Source of the DNA: Halomonas shengliensis
GTDB taxonomy: Bacteria > Pseudomonadota > Gammaproteobacteria > Pseudomonadales > Halomonadaceae
NCBI RefSeq assembly: GCF_900104135.1
Contig: NZ_FNIV01000003.1
Location: forward strand, 62,001 to 126,000
Direction: 5' to 3'
DNA: 64,000 nt
This document shows, piece by piece, positions 47,402-57,631 of the stretch. How positions within the stretch are numbered: the stretch's first letter is position 1; each line of letters begins with the position of its first letter. A program made the position numbers and the translations under genes. Under the pieces are notes generated by a model. It did no database searches. It was not told the DNA's origin and was given only the letters and a program-made list of their open reading frames with translations.

Positions 47402-47860
47402 CTATAGATCCCGAGCCCGGTTGATCTGCTGGGACAGACGCATCGCCTCGTGTTCCTCCAGCTTCAATAGCTCGCGAACGAGATCCCGAGCCTCGGGGAT
47501 GTCGGCGCGTCCTTCCAGGTAGCGGTATAGCGCGATGACCTGATCGTGCAGCGAGAAGACTTCCCGGCTGATGTCTTCGAAGCCCATCTCGGCATAGGGC
47601 AAATTGCACGCCTGATGGGGTTTGATGGGCGCATGCGACAGATAATCGTAGACCCAGGTGTTTAGGGCCTTGGGGTCGGCCTGCTTCTCGAAGCTGGCCA
47701 CGGTGTGCTCCAGGACCGCCTCGTGATCGGCGAGATACTCCAGCAGTGATTTGGCCCGTGCCTCCTCCTGCCGGGTGGCACAGTGCCTGAAGCACTCGGC
47801 CAACTGGGCATGCAGCTGGCGAGTCCAGTCGATCAGGTCATGAAAGGTCTCGATCTTCAT
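47402..47860 (-). CDS. Four-helix, ferritin/hemerythrin-like small protein (paralogue of 26705)
   Basis: 152 residues, all-helical. It shares the full layout of the protein at 26705: FHDLIDWTRQLHAQLAECF, EYLADHEAVLEHTV, ADPKALNTWVYDYLSHAPIK, VFSLHDQVIALYRYL, LKLEEHEAMRL. Conserved His and Glu could hold a metal centre. It lies between the DUF3141 gene and the phosphotransacylase gene on the same strand, so it belongs to the PHA-type operon. Function unknown. Confidence 0.72.
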   Translation of the reverse strand: MKIETFHDLIDWTRQLHAQLAECFRHCATRQEEARAKSLLEYLADHEAVLEHTVASFEKQADPKALNTWVYDYLSHAPIKPHQACNLPYAEMGFEDISREVFSLHDQVIALYRYLEGRADIPEARDLVRELLKLEEHEAMRLSQQINRARDL

Positions 47861-47926
47861 TTATTGCTCTCCATTAGTGGGTTGCTCTATAGGTATTGGC
47901 TGTAAACCGGGTCGGCTTCGACTGGG

Positions 47927-49720
47927 TCACTCGTTCTCGCTCCACCATCCCCCGCCGTAGAGGCTGCGAAACCCCATCTCGTACATGCTGTCGCGGGTCG
48001 TGCCGGCAAGCTCCAGCGTCGAGGCGATAGAGTCGCTCAACAGCGTCTCCCATTGCCGATAGGGGGTGTCACTATCGATCGGCGCCGGTGCGGTCTCTAC
48101 CATCTCGGCCAGCCACTTCACACCGGTCATCCAGGGGGAGAAGCGTTCCGAGTACATCAGCCGGCTGGTCCGCGCCGGATGCAGTTGACGCAGCACCTCG
48201 GCTGACCAGGGGGTGGTGTAAAACCGCACCCAGGGCCCGACGAAGGTCTCGTAGAGGGCCACATTGTGCTCGGAGAGCGCTCGCACCCCTTCGAACGCCG
48301 GGGCCTGGTCGGGAAAGTTCAGGTCTTCCACGCGGCGCTCCTCGAAGCGCACCTGGAACTGGGGCTTGTGACAGTCGGGGTCGCCGGTGGGGTTGTCGAT
48401 GCGCATCTCGTAGAGGCCAGGGGCCAGGTCATTCAGATTGCCGACGCTCTCGAGGATCGCTCGGTGCTCGAGGCGCGCCACCTTGGAGGAGACGAAGATG
48501 CCCAGATGCCCGACGTGGGGATTGAGCAGGTAGACGATACGCTGGTCGGCGGCCTTGAGTGCCGCGGTATCGGGATAGACCGCGGGGATCCAGTTGAGCG
48601 CCTGATGGGGCGGGGTGATGTTGTCGCCGCCGGAGGCGAAGATCACCAGGGGGTTGCGGATGCGCTTGAGGTCGACGCTACAGCCGGGGCAGACCTCGAG
48701 CTCGCCACGCTCCAGCTTGTTGCCGACGAAAAGGTTCTCGACGATGGCAACGATCTCCTCTTTGCTCAGGCTATAGAAGCCCGTCCACCAGCGCTCGAAC
48801 TCGAGGAAGCGTTCGCGCTGGCCGTCGATGTCGGCGAACAGCTGATAGTCCTTCTGCCACAGGGTATTCGCAGGCTTGAGGGCTTCGAAGTTGGTGGCGA
48901 GGTTCGCACCGTCGAAGCGCCCGTCTCCCAGGTCGGCCATCAGGTGCGTCAGCCAGGCACCGCCAAGCAGGCCGCCGGCGAGGCGCATGGGATTGACGCC
49001 GGATTCGCCGGACCAGTAGGAGAGCGGCGAGCCGTTCAGCACCGCCGGCCCGACCAGACCCTCGCAGTCGGCGGAGAGCAGCGCGATGGCCCAGCCCGCC
49101 TGGCAGTTACCGTAGAGCACCGGCGGCTGGCCGGGGTGGCGCTCGGCCAGCGTCTCGACGAAGCGGCGCAGGACGTGCAGCACGTCCTCCAGTGTCTGGC
49201 CGGGGACGGGCTCGGGGAAGAAGATCACGAAGTAGACCGGGTGTCCCTCGTGGAGCGCCATGCCCACCTCGGAGTCGCGCTTGAAGCCGCCGATGCCTGG
49301 GCCGTGGCCGGCACGCGGGTCGACGATCATCACTGGCGGCCTAGTCTCGTCGAGGCAGTCCTCCAGGCAGTCCTCGCCGACCCGGGTGATGCGCAGCAGG
49401 GCATAGTTGGCGGGGCGCGCCAGTCGACGGCCATCCACGAGCATCTCGTAATCGAAGTCGAGCAGTGGCGGCTTGCCCGCCTGCTCATGCTCGAGCATGT
49501 TGTCCGCGCGCTCACGCAGCGTGTCCAGGTAGCGTACGCCGCGTCGCCACAGGTCGGTCTGATAGGCGAGTAGCTCCGTGGCCGGGTGGCTCGGGAGGGT
49601 GCCTTCTTCGGGCTCGGGTGCGGTCATCGGGGCGTCCATCTCTGGTGGGGCGGTGGGTTGGCGCTTGCGCGGGTTTTTATGAGCCGTGGGTGGCTTGGTG
49701 GTGGATGTTTTGGCGGTCAT
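47927..49720 (-). CDS. DUF3141 protein (PhaC-like alpha/beta hydrolase)
   Basis: 597 residues. A Pro/Lys-rich N-terminus precedes an alpha/beta-hydrolase core related to PHA synthase: [40 protein letters not shown], and [20 protein letters not shown], where GNCQAG replaces the lipase box and keeps Cys. The C-terminus gives [23 protein letters not shown]3141 proteins usually sit beside pta/ack/fabI-type genes; the activity is not established. Here it heads the minus-strand PHA cluster. Confidence 0.88.
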   Translation of the reverse strand: MTAKTSTTKPPTAHKNPRKRQPTAPPEMDAPMTAPEPEEGTLPSHPATELLAYQTDLWRRGVRYLDTLRERADNMLEHEQAGKPPLLDFDYEMLVDGRRLARPANYALLRITRVGEDCLEDCLDETRPPVMIVDPRAGHGPGIGGFKRDSEVGMALHEGHPVYFVIFFPEPVPGQTLEDVLHVLRRFVETLAERHPGQPPVLYGNCQAGWAIALLSADCEGLVGPAVLNGSPLSYWSGESGVNPMRLAGGLLGGAWLTHLMADLGDGRFDGANLATNFEALKPANTLWQKDYQLFADIDGQRERFLEFERWWTGFYSLSKEEIVAIVENLFVGNKLERGELEVCPGCSVDLKRIRNPLVIFASGGDNITPPHQALNWIPAVYPDTAALKAADQRIVYLLNPHVGHLGIFVSSKVARLEHRAILESVGNLNDLAPGLYEMRIDNPTGDPDCHKPQFQVRFEERRVEDLNFPDQAPAFEGVRALSEHNVALYETFVGPWVRFYTTPWSAEVLRQLHPARTSRLMYSERFSPWMTGVKWLAEMVETAPAPIDSDTPYRQWETLLSDSIASTLELAGTTRDSMYEMGFRSLYGGGWWSENE

Positions 49721-49943
49721 AGTGGATACCTCTCAGTGTCAGGATGTCGTGGGCGCCGATCTCGATCCGGGACTCGGACAGGAAGCGGTACGGCGGAACC
49801 TTCAGGTTGATCGGCGCCGGCACCGCCTTGAACACGCGTCCGGCGAAGTCGAACTGGGAGCCGTGGCAGGGGCAGAAGAAGCCCCGGGCGAGTCGTCGCT
49901 GACGACCACGATCGTGCCGACGAGAAAAACGTCTGCTTTTCAT
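49677..49943 (-). pseudogene. Rieske iron-sulphur protein remnant (PetA C-terminus)
   Basis: The segment [20 protein letters not shown] then [14 protein letters not shown] is the second Rieske cluster-binding box and C-terminus of the cytochrome bc1 iron-sulphur subunit. The first box (CTHLGC) and the membrane anchor are missing, so no 2Fe-2S centre can form. The frame overlaps the DUF3141 start by 44 bp. It is a gene fragment. Confidence 0.75.
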
Positions 49944-49967
49944 GACTGCACCTCTGGGATTTTGTCC

Positions 49968-50627
49968 TTACAGGCGCCAGCCACTCGTACTCGCCATCCG
50001 CAGGTGCGGAATGAAGCGTGGCGTGCGGGCCGCGTAGGTCTGCCATTTGTCGCCAAACTGGCGCGCTACCTCGCGCTCTTCGTGGATCGCCAGTCGTGAG
50101 TACATCCACACCAATACCGGGAACATGACCAGGGTCAGCAGGGTGGGCCACTGCAGCAGGAAGCCGGTCATCACCAGCACGAAGCCGGCGTACTGGGGAT
50201 GCCGGACATGGGCATAGAGCCCGGTGGTGGCCAGTTCTCCCCGCCGCTGGGCGGTATAGAGTGACCGCCAGCCGGCGGCGATGAGCCAGAAACCCGCGGC
50301 GATGAACACCATGCTCAGCAGATGGAACGGCCCGAAATGCGGGTTGGCCTGCCAGCCGAACAGCATCTCCAGCAGGTGGCCCGCATCGTGGCTGAACCAG
50401 TCCACCTCCGGGTAGCGCGACTGCAGCCAGCCGGAGAGGAAGTAGAGGGTCAGCGGGAAGCCGTACATCTCCGTGAACAGCGCCACCAGGAAGGCGCTGA
50501 AGGCCCCGAACGAGCGCCAGTCGCGGCGCGTCTGCGGCTTGAAGAAGCTGAAGGCGAAGAAGATGAAGATCGCCGAGTTGAGAATGACCAGGCCCCACAG
50601 CCCATAGGCGGGTACGTCATCACTCAT
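49968..50627 (-). CDS. Isoprenylcysteine carboxyl methyltransferase-like membrane methyltransferase
   Basis: 219 residues, about five membrane helices. The C-terminal ICMT/NnrU-like pattern is ELATTGLYAHVRHPQYAGFV, followed by a membrane hairpin and EEREVARQFGDKWQTYAART, which supplies the AdoMet site. It probably methylates a membrane or lipid-linked substrate. The ATG overlaps the DUF2933 stop by 8 bp. Similar genes follow copper ATPases in other gammaproteobacteria, but the role is unclear. Confidence 0.8.
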   Translation of the reverse strand: MSDDVPAYGLWGLVILNSAIFIFFAFSFFKPQTRRDWRSFGAFSAFLVALFTEMYGFPLTLYFLSGWLQSRYPEVDWFSHDAGHLLEMLFGWQANPHFGPFHLLSMVFIAAGFWLIAAGWRSLYTAQRRGELATTGLYAHVRHPQYAGFVLVMTGFLLQWPTLLTLVMFPVLVWMYSRLAIHEEREVARQFGDKWQTYAARTPRFIPHLRMASTSGWRL

Positions 50628-50865
50628 CGCGTCCTCCCTTGTGATCATCATGCCCGCCATGACCCCCGTGGCCTCCATGTCCGCCGTGCATGAACACATG
50701 CATTAGCGGACAGGCGAGCAGGATCAGCCAGGGCAGGGCACCGAGCAGGTGCACCTTGTGCTCCTCCCAGAGCAGGAAGCCCATCACCGCCAGGGCGATC
50801 GCCACCATGAGCCAGAAGCTGCCTTTGCTGGGTCCTCGCTCCAGCCACCCCTTTTCGTCATGCAT
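50620..50865 (-). CDS. DUF2933-type small membrane protein
   Basis: 81 residues. Two hydrophobic spans (SFWLMVAIALAVMGFLLW; LGALPWLILLACPLMHVFMH) end in a Gly/His-rich tail with three GGHGGH units. It has the same layout as the protein at 30689 and sits directly behind a Cu P-type ATPase in both cases. The His tail and CPLMH motif suggest metal contact. It starts 2 bp after the ATPase stop. Confidence 0.82.
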   Translation of the reverse strand: MHDEKGWLERGPSKGSFWLMVAIALAVMGFLLWEEHKVHLLGALPWLILLACPLMHVFMHGGHGGHGGHGGHDDHKGGRDE

Positions 50866-50867
50866 GA

Positions 50868-53276
50868 TCAAATCCTCACCCGGCGCAGGCGCAGCGAATT
50901 CATCACCACCGACAGCGAAGACGCGCTCATCGCGAAGGCGGCGAACATCGGCCCGATCAGGATGCCGAGGAACGGATAGAGGATCCCGGCGGCGATCGGT
51001 ACGCCGGCCCCGTTGTAGACCAGGGCGAAGAACAGGTTCTGCTTGATGTTGCGCATGGTGGCCAGCGACAACTTGCGGGCCCGAACGATGCCGTCGAGGT
51101 TGCCCTTGACCAGCGTGAAGCCGGCGCTTTCGATCGCCACGTCGGCGCCGGTGCCCATGGCGATGCCCACATCGGCCTGGGCCAGGGCGGGAGCGTCGTT
51201 CACCCCGTCGCCCGCCATGGCCACCTTGCGGCCTTGTTCCTGCAATTCGCGGATGATGCGGGCCTTGTCCTCGGGCAGCACGTCGGCGCGGATCTCATCG
51301 ATACCCAGTCGCCCGGCCACCGCCTTGGCCGTCCGCTCGTTGTCGCCGGTGGCCATGATGATGCGAAAGCCAAGTTTGTGCAGCGCCTTCAGGGCCTCGG
51401 GGGTGGTCTCCTTCACCGGGTCGGCGACGCTGACCAGGCCGGCGATCTGGCCATCGAGCACGACGAACATCACCGTTTCGCCTTCATCGCGGCGGGCGTT
51501 CGCGGTCTCGGAGATCCGGCCGCCATCGAGGCCCAGTTCGGCCATCAGCTTGGCGTTGCCGAGGGCCACCGACTGGCCGTCCACGACCCCCTTGACGCCC
51601 ATGCCGGTCACGGCTTCGAAATCGGTGGCATCGGCGAGGGATACGCCACGTTCTTCGGCGCCGGCGACGATGGCCTCGGCCAGTGGGTGTTCCGAGCCAC
51701 GTTCGAGGCTGGCCGCCAGGCGCAATACCTCGGCCTCGTCATGCCCTTCCTCGGGCAGCACCGCCACCAGCTTCGGCTTGCCTTCGGTCAGGGTGCCGGT
51801 CTTGTCGACCATCAGCGTATCGACCTTGGCGAAGCCTTCCAGCGCCTCGGCATTCTTGATCAGTACGCCGGCCTGCGCGCCGCGTCCGGTGGCCGTCATG
51901 ATCGACATCGGCGTGGCCAGCCCCAGTGCACAGGGGCAGGCGATGATCAGCACCGCCACCGCCGAGACCAGCGCATAGGACAGCGCCGGCGCCGGCCCCC
52001 AGATCGCCCAGGCGATGAAGGAGAGGATGGCGACGCCGATCACCGCGGGCACGAACTTGCCCGCCACCTTGTCGGCGAATTTCTGGATCGGTGCGCGGCT
52101 GCGCTGGGCGGCAGCCACCATCTCGACGATCTGGCTGAGCATGGTGTCGGCGCCGATGCGGGTGGCCTCCATGACCAGGCTGCCGGTGCCGTTGATCGTG
52201 GCCCCCGTGACCTGGTCGCCTTGGACCTTCTCCACCGGTACCGGCTCGCCGGAGATCATCGACTCGTCGATCGAGGAGCGGCCCTCGACCACCACGCCGT
52301 CCACCGGCACCTTGTCGCCGGGGCGCACCCGCAGGTGGTCGCCCACCTGCACGTCTTCCAGCGCGACCTCTTCTTCGCTGCCGTCGGGCCGGATCACCCG
52401 CGCGGTCTTGGCGGCCATGTCCATCAGCGCGCGGATCGCCTTGCCGGTGCCTTCACGGGCGCGCAACTCCATCACCTGACCCAGCAGTACCAGGGTGACG
52501 ATCACCGCCGCGGCCTCGAAATAGACGCCGACGGTGCCGTCTTCCCGGCGAAAGCCGTCGGGGAAGACGCCCGGCAACAGCACCGCCACGATGCTGAACA
52601 GATAGGCCGCGCCGACCCCCATGCCGATCAGGCTGAACATGTTGAGGTTCATGGTGCGGAAGGAGTTGTAGCCGCGCACGAAGAACGGCCAGCCCGACCA
52701 CAGGATCACCGGCGTGCTGAGCACCAGCTCGATCCACATCGCGTTGCGTTCACCGAAGAAGTCGCGAATGGCCCCGAGGCCCAGGTAGGGGCTCATCGTC
52801 AGAATCAGGACCGGAAGCGTGAGCACGGCCGCGACCCAGAAGCGTCGGGTAAAATCGACCAGCTCGGGATTCGGCCCTTCATCGCCGACCGCCGCCGATT
52901 CCAGCTCCAGACCCATACCGCACAGGGGGCAGGCACCGGGAGTGGTTTGGCGCACCTCGGGGTGCATCGGGCAGGTGTAGACGGCGCCGGCATGCCCGGC
53001 CGGCACCTTGTCGTACTTGCCGCCGTGGGCCGGCGCGGAGGCCCCATGACCATGCCCGTCATGCGTCTGCGAGTCGTCGCTTCCCACGGGCACGAGGTGC
53101 ATGCCGCACTTGGGGCAGTCACCCGGCTGGTCGGAGACGACCTCCGGGTGCATCGGGCAGGTGTATTGGGCGCCACCCTGGCTGCCGGCGGTGTGTTGGT
53201 CCGTATCGCCGCTGCCTCGTGTCGGTGCCTCGTGCGAGGCATGCCCGTGACAATGGTCGTGTTGGTGTTGCGTCAT
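50868..53276 (-). CDS. Cu P1B-type ATPase with two N-terminal HMBD domains
   Basis: 802 residues. The His-rich start ([14 protein letters not shown]) is followed by two heavy-metal-binding units: [20 protein letters not shown] then GMHLVPV, and [20 protein letters not shown] then GMGLELE. Core motifs are [15 protein letters not shown] (CPC), [33 protein letters not shown], and YNGAGVPI with [12 protein letters not shown] at the C-terminal helices. It exports Cu(I) or Ag(I). It differs from the ATPase at 30946 in its N-terminal domains, so the two may take metal from different donors. Confidence 0.93.
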   Translation of the reverse strand: MTQHQHDHCHGHASHEAPTRGSGDTDQHTAGSQGGAQYTCPMHPEVVSDQPGDCPKCGMHLVPVGSDDSQTHDGHGHGASAPAHGGKYDKVPAGHAGAVYTCPMHPEVRQTTPGACPLCGMGLELESAAVGDEGPNPELVDFTRRFWVAAVLTLPVLILTMSPYLGLGAIRDFFGERNAMWIELVLSTPVILWSGWPFFVRGYNSFRTMNLNMFSLIGMGVGAAYLFSIVAVLLPGVFPDGFRREDGTVGVYFEAAAVIVTLVLLGQVMELRAREGTGKAIRALMDMAAKTARVIRPDGSEEEVALEDVQVGDHLRVRPGDKVPVDGVVVEGRSSIDESMISGEPVPVEKVQGDQVTGATINGTGSLVMEATRIGADTMLSQIVEMVAAAQRSRAPIQKFADKVAGKFVPAVIGVAILSFIAWAIWGPAPALSYALVSAVAVLIIACPCALGLATPMSIMTATGRGAQAGVLIKNAEALEGFAKVDTLMVDKTGTLTEGKPKLVAVLPEEGHDEAEVLRLAASLERGSEHPLAEAIVAGAEERGVSLADATDFEAVTGMGVKGVVDGQSVALGNAKLMAELGLDGGRISETANARRDEGETVMFVVLDGQIAGLVSVADPVKETTPEALKALHKLGFRIIMATGDNERTAKAVAGRLGIDEIRADVLPEDKARIIRELQEQGRKVAMAGDGVNDAPALAQADVGIAMGTGADVAIESAGFTLVKGNLDGIVRARKLSLATMRNIKQNLFFALVYNGAGVPIAAGILYPFLGILIGPMFAAFAMSASSLSVVMNSLRLRRVRI

Positions 53277-53376
53277 GGAATCGTCTCCGTCGCTTCCGCG
53301 TCTTGATTCAACCTCGTGGCCCTATCTCGATAGGGTCGAAACTAATAGTGCCGTATCCAATAATCAGGAGGTGCGA

Positions 53377-53631
53377 TCAAAGCAGAAGATCGCGCCTGCG
53401 TTGCTCGTATTCCTCGCGGTCGATCTCGCCGCGGGCATAGCGTTCTTGCAGAAGGTCCAGTGCCGTTGGCCGCTGTTGAGACATGGCCTCGCCCCGGCCT
53501 CGGGTCATGCCACGCACGAGGAGAACGGCCAAGGCAATGACGGCGCCCCAGAACAACACCATCATGAGCCCGCCGAAGAGCATATGCCCCCAGCCGTAAT
53601 TCCCCATATACGCCATCATGTCGCCCCACAT
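53377..53631 (-). CDS. SHOCT-domain small membrane protein
   Basis: 84 residues from the ATG behind AAAGGAG. It has a Met/Gly/Trp-rich start (MWGDMMAYMGNYGWGHMLFG), one membrane span (LMMVLFWGAVIALAVLLV) and a C-terminal SHOCT motif (ALDLLQERYARGEIDREEYE). SHOCT proteins are often found beside metal transporters. It is 100 bp upstream of the ATPase gene on the same strand. Confidence 0.85.
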   Translation of the reverse strand: MWGDMMAYMGNYGWGHMLFGGLMMVLFWGAVIALAVLLVRGMTRGRGEAMSQQRPTALDLLQERYARGEIDREEYEQRRRDLLL

Positions 53632-53649
53632 GGTCGGATCTCCTTTCAT

Positions 53650-53949
53650 GTTGAATTACCCTGCCCTGATGTCAGGCTAAAACCTGTGGGTAACCCAAGG
53701 ATCAAGAAAAATAGAGGTGAAAGCATGCGGCTCTTGATCCCGCTCATCGTGAGTATTGCGTGAGGTATCGGCTAGCTTCCGCCACTGTCCCCAGCGAGGA
53801 ATAAACATCGGTACTCGCCGCTGATAGGCGCGAGATGTCGCTGCCAATTCCTTGGCAACATCGAATATGGCCGAAAAAGCTGAAACAAGCCTGAATGGCT
53901 GCTTGGAGCGTTACATGTGTTGTCCATGGGGCCTGCCTCCCGCCGATTC
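53650..53949. other. 300-bp control region of the second ATPase module
   Basis: No credible gene. It contains the TTCAG direct repeat at 53880-53895 and probably the promoter for the SHOCT/ATPase operon. Confidence 0.5.
53880..53895 (-). promoter_or_regulatory. TTCAG-N6-TTCAG box, minus strand
   Basis: CTGAA at 53880 and 53891 on the plus strand, i.e. the copper-box direct repeat reading toward the SHOCT/ATPase operon, about 250 bp before its first start. Confidence 0.5.
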
Positions 53950-54276
53950 TCACCGTCCAAAGCGTGTGGCAAAGAAGTTGTAGAGCGGGCCGAAGACCAG
54001 GGCGACGTACCAGCCGTAGCCGAAGCTTTCAGCCAGGCCCAGGAAGAAGCTTGACCAGCTCAACCAGGTGAAGCCAGGCAGCAGGCGAAGCCAGCTCTCA
54101 TACATCGCCTGGTCGGGAAACAGCAGGTCGAAGCCGACGCATAGGGTGAAGGTCACGGCCAGAAACAGCCCCAGGCTCATCCCGAGCGTGATCACGGGAA
54201 TCCGTGGCGTAGCCTGGACCGGCAAGCGGGTTCCGGAGCGAGGCTTGGCTGTCGACGGAACATCGGCATCAGGCAT
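53950..54276 (-). CDS. DUF5676-type membrane protein
   Basis: 108 residues. A Pro/Arg-rich N-terminus precedes two membrane spans: VITLGMSLGLFLAVTFTLCV and the C-terminal WLSWSSFFLGLAESFGYGWY then VALVFGPLYNFFATRF, with the G-P-L-YN-FA pattern of this family. The ATG overlaps the YHS-gene stop by 8 bp. Such proteins accompany copper or mercury gene clusters; the mechanism is unknown. Confidence 0.75.
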   Translation of the reverse strand: MPDADVPSTAKPRSGTRLPVQATPRIPVITLGMSLGLFLAVTFTLCVGFDLLFPDQAMYESWLRLLPGFTWLSWSSFFLGLAESFGYGWYVALVFGPLYNFFATRFGR

Positions 54277-54622
54277 CTTCGTTCTCCGGTTGGGTAGTAA
54301 AGTCCTTTGCTGCAGGTGCGAGATATTGTTCGGGCGCGGCCTCGAAGCGCTCCCGGCAGTCACGAGAGCAGAAGTAAAAGACGTGGCCATCGTGGACGCT
54401 CGGCTTGGCCCTTTCGGTTCTGACGGTCTTGCCGCAGACGGGATCGACGTCCTCGGCTGGCGGAATCCACTTCAGCCCCTCGGTGGCGTGTGGATCCTCT
54501 CGACTATCGTCGCCATGGTTGCTCCTGCCATGGCGGTGCCCCATGACGTGGGCACCACAGCCAAAGCGCATCATCAGAAAGAGGATCGCTGCCCAGATCA
54601 GGAAGTAAAACAGTGCGTTCAT
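54269..54622 (-). CDS. YHS-domain membrane-anchored protein
   Basis: 117 residues. An N-terminal membrane span (NALFYFLIWAAILFLMMRFG) is followed by a His-rich segment (HVMGHRHGRSNHGDD). A YHS domain comes next: DVDPVCGKTVRTERAKPSVH then HVFYFCSRDCRERFEAAPEQ, with three Cys suited to Cu binding. It may supply metal to the ATPase encoded downstream on the same strand. It overlaps the DUF5676 gene. Confidence 0.85.
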   Translation of the reverse strand: MNALFYFLIWAAILFLMMRFGCGAHVMGHRHGRSNHGDDSREDPHATEGLKWIPPAEDVDPVCGKTVRTERAKPSVHDGHVFYFCSRDCRERFEAAPEQYLAPAAKDFTTQPENEDA

Positions 54623-54813
54623 AAATGCCTCCTCGTGACTTCCGCTAAGCTGTACCCGATACCGAGCCCGCTGGCGTGCTTACGAATGTGCATGCGAAAG
54701 AGACTCTCCACGCACAGCGGCCACTCCGGCAGTTGCCTGGATCAATGTGGGGCGGGCACGGGTTTCTCCCGCACAGCCATGTCTGGAAGCGCGGGATCAG
54801 GGAGCGAGTCGAC

Positions 54814-55257
54814 TTAGACTCTGTAGCGTTGGGTCAAAAGGTAGACTGGAACCGAAGAGGGGGAGAGGAGAGCGCTTGGCCTGCCGCTGGCGGTGACAAC
54901 CCGGGGCGCTATGGCTGGGGCCGTCATGCTCAAAGGAAGAGGCTCGAAGTCCAAGTCCAGGCGCTCCAGGCGCAACAGGGCGCTGCCGACATTACGAGTG
55001 CCATGGCCATGGTGGCATCGCGGTTGAGGATAGTCTGCGTTGATGAACTCGATGTTCGAGTGCGCATCGGCGTGAGGCTCAACGCCAACCTGGCCAGACA
55101 AAGTAGAGGAGGGAGCATCTGCCGAGGAAGGGACATCTGCCATTGTGGCGGCGCTAGAGAGCAGTAGCACCATGCCCAGCAGGATGACCAGACCAAAGCG
55201 ATGCCACGCGGTGGCAGACCGCGAGGATTGCTTGGGAAATGACGCGTGCCTGGCCAT
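54814..55257 (-). CDS. Secreted CHHGH-type protein, unknown function
   Basis: 147 residues from an ATG preceded by GGAG. It has a signal or anchor (FGLVILLGMVLLLSSAATMA), then acidic/Ser-rich sequence, PQPRCHHGHGTRNVG and a C-terminus ending VPVYLLTQRYRV. It is the intact homologue of the gene split by the mer element (39888/34340). Both copies lie upstream of a Cu ATPase module on the same strand. The CHHGH cluster suggests Cu binding in the periplasm; no named family is recognised. Confidence 0.7.
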   Translation of the reverse strand: MARHASFPKQSSRSATAWHRFGLVILLGMVLLLSSAATMADVPSSADAPSSTLSGQVGVEPHADAHSNIEFINADYPQPRCHHGHGTRNVGSALLRLERLDLDFEPLPLSMTAPAIAPRVVTASGRPSALLSPSSVPVYLLTQRYRV

Positions 55258-55532
55258 GCGGCAGGGCTCCTGCAGAGTGATGTACATCTTACCCTAGCGC
55301 AGAATCGAATCCTGTCCATTGACATGGATCAAGATGGAGCTTGCCGTAAGCTGCAGTGGCCTCATTGAAGTGGTGACCTGGGCGAATGGCTGGGATGACT
55401 TTTACCGTAGGTTATACCGTTTCGGCATGGATGTATGTTCAAAACTTTGGTCTTGGTTGGTTATTCGGCATGACACCAGCGCAGTATTAACTTCTTGAAT
55501 CCTTTGTACCGCTCTCATGCGTATCTGTTTTT

Positions 55533-55982
55533 TTAGGATGAGTCCAAGCCAATGGATGCCACCCAGTTCTTTACTATCCGAGCATACTGACGGGTAGATA
55601 AATGAAGCTGCCTCGATTTTCTACTCGGAAATAAAAAATCATCCATTCCAAGGCTTTCGTTCTTGATCCACTGGCGTAGTGCGCTACGAGTCTTTTCGGT
55701 TATCTCGAATTGGACCGGTCTTTGGGTCTTTCTCTGCATTACAATGGCTCGGGAAGATATCATATCTCCGTGAGAGACGTCTCGGACATGCAATGCGACC
55801 AAATCGCAGGCTCTTAGCTTGCTATCAATGGCTAGTTCAAACAGCGCCAAGTCACGTTGTCTATTATTGAGTTGAAGCCTGACACGAATAGCCCAAACGT
55901 CTTTCAATCGGAGTGGGTGCTTTTGGCCAACCAGCTTGCTCTTGTTCCACGGGGAGTGATGTTTTTCAGAGGGAGTGTTCAT
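55533..55982 (-). pseudogene. Truncated tyrosine-recombinase integrase
   Basis: 149 residues carry the first half of a short integrase: RDLALFELAIDSKLRACDLV with the box-I Arg, RAIVMQRKTQRPVQFEITEK, and SRKSRQLHLSTRQYARIVKN. The C-terminal HxxR and Tyr boxes are missing after ASIGLDSS and a stop. Downstream sequence keeps a faint THxxGTK echo, suggesting decay and not a natural end. It is not an integron integrase by sequence style. It marks the left border of the AT-rich right-hand region. Confidence 0.75.
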
Positions 55983-56294
55983 GGGGCCGCTCTCCTAGGG
56001 TAGAATCTCTAGGATGGCCCAAAATTCTTCTATCATTATTAATTAAGGGTAATGGATGTTTTCCGAATTCCTATTTTAGGAAATTATGATTGTCCGCTTT
56101 TGGTCGAATGCAGTACTTTATTATATGCTTAATTTGTGATGATTTAAATCGACATGCAAGAAAATAAAATGTTTCAGGTATGGAGCTGAAAATATTTCGT
56201 CAGTCGCCTATTATGCAGGAGCGATTATAAAATAATAGTGCGCAGTCTAATTCCTGATAGTTACTCGGTATTCTGAATAAGTAGGGTTGAATTT
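55983..56294. other. AT-rich 312-bp gap
   Basis: No gene or clear repeat. It probably contains the promoter for the gene at 56295. Confidence 0.4.
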
Positions 56295-57586
56295 ATGAAT
56301 AGTGCTCAGCTTTGCACCCTGATCGAAAATGGAATAGAAGAATTCTCTGGGCTTGTTCATGCAGATGAGCCAGAGCAGAAGTTTCAGAGGTTCTTTGAAG
56401 AGAATATAACTCTGTTCCAGGCGCTGGGATATTCAAATGCAATACCACACCCAATAATTGAGAGTCGAACTCAGGGAAAATATATCCCTGATTTTATTGT
56501 CCAGCGAGACGATGGGTTATGGCAGCTGCTTGAACTAAAGCGGCCAAACACTAAAGTACTAAAGAATAGTGCGCGTCGAGACGCTTGGTACGCGGAAATG
56601 CAAGGCTACCTTTCACAGTGTATGGACTATATAGACCAGCTAAGGGATCAATCTGTGTGCGCCAGGTTCGAGCGACGTTATGGCGTCACTATGCATCAGG
56701 GTTTCCCAGCGACAATTATTGCCGGACAATCTGAGTATCTTAATCAGCTCCAAGTTACAAGAATGCTAGATCGTTTTAAGGCTAATCTATCGTTGGCGAC
56801 CTTCGATCAGGCATTGGTCTCTATGCAGGCGTGGTACTCAGGTAAATATCCGCAAGCCGAGCATTGGTCAGGGTTTACAATTGCATTACTCTATCAGCTA
56901 GATCCATTTAATATTGAAAATGGATGTGTTTTTGATGTTGGTTGGGAGAAGGGTAGAAATAGAATCTCTTTGCGCCGGAAGTCAGAAGAAGTGCTTGAAC
57001 TTCGCATACTTGATAATAATGGTCTAAGCATGAGTCATGATTTTATTTCTCCGGACCGAGCTGTAGGCAGGTCTGTACCATTAATGATAAGCGCTTTTCC
57101 GGTAAATGATATTTTAAGAATAGTGCTAGAAGCTGATGGGCTGCAGATTGTCGACATAAGGAGCTCGATCATGGATGTAGATCTTCCAATGCCTTCTCCC
57201 TCAATTTTGGGGAATGATTTTGAAGAATCCGGTTCTGCCTGCTTTGTAAATGGGATGTTTATGACTCGCACACCAACTCTTTCCATGAGTGAAAGGGAAA
57301 AACTTAGAGGTTATATGCGAGAAAATCTTTATAACTACCGGGGAGGGCGAGATAAAACCATCAAGGGAGTAAGATTTTCTCCAAGCCAGTTTATGTATAG
57401 CGAAGGGCATCCCTACTTTGATCCCGGCCAAAAACTCTCGACCAACATGGTTCAAAGGAACGACGATTGCAGGCCAACGGCGTGCAGTTAACATATGTTT
57501 TTGAGATCGCTGGGGAACATTTAATTCCGTCGTTAATCAAGAAAGGTTTGGCAATCAGGAATATGGATAATGACTCCAAAGGATAA
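56295..57586 (+). CDS. Shedu-like (DUF4263) nuclease, frameshifted near its 3' end
   Basis: The first frame runs to 57491 (398 residues). Residues 26-115 match the Shedu nuclease core: PEQKFQRFFEENITLFQ, PDFIVQRDDGLWQLLELKRP with Asp66, Glu80 and Lys82 as PD-(D/E)xK residues, and Gln108 in QGYLSQCMDYID. The remainder looks like a beta-sandwich sensor domain. At an A5 run (57429-57433) one missing A would restore a frame continuing TLDQHGSKERRLQANGVQLT and TYVFEIAGEHLIPSLIKKGL to a stop at 57586. Shedu proteins protect against phage and plasmids. The frameshift may be real, phase-variable or an assembly error. Confidence 0.7.
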
Positions 57587-57631
57587 GCTTTTCGCCGCAT
57601 GGATAAAAGTAATTCATGAATACGTATATTA

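Noticed and set aside
48266..49573. 435-residue open frame on the plus strand
   Set aside because: Antisense to the DUF3141 gene; a high-GC artefact.
51234..53306. 690-residue open frame on the plus strand
   Set aside because: Antisense shadow of the second P-type ATPase, with repetitive His/Gln/Gly composition.
53275..53763. 162-residue open frame on the plus strand
   Set aside because: Antisense to the SHOCT gene and its control region; no domain.
55533..55982. Possible integron integrase for the cassette array
   Set aside because: It is a short, truncated phage-type recombinase without integron-integrase features; no intI is seen in the window.
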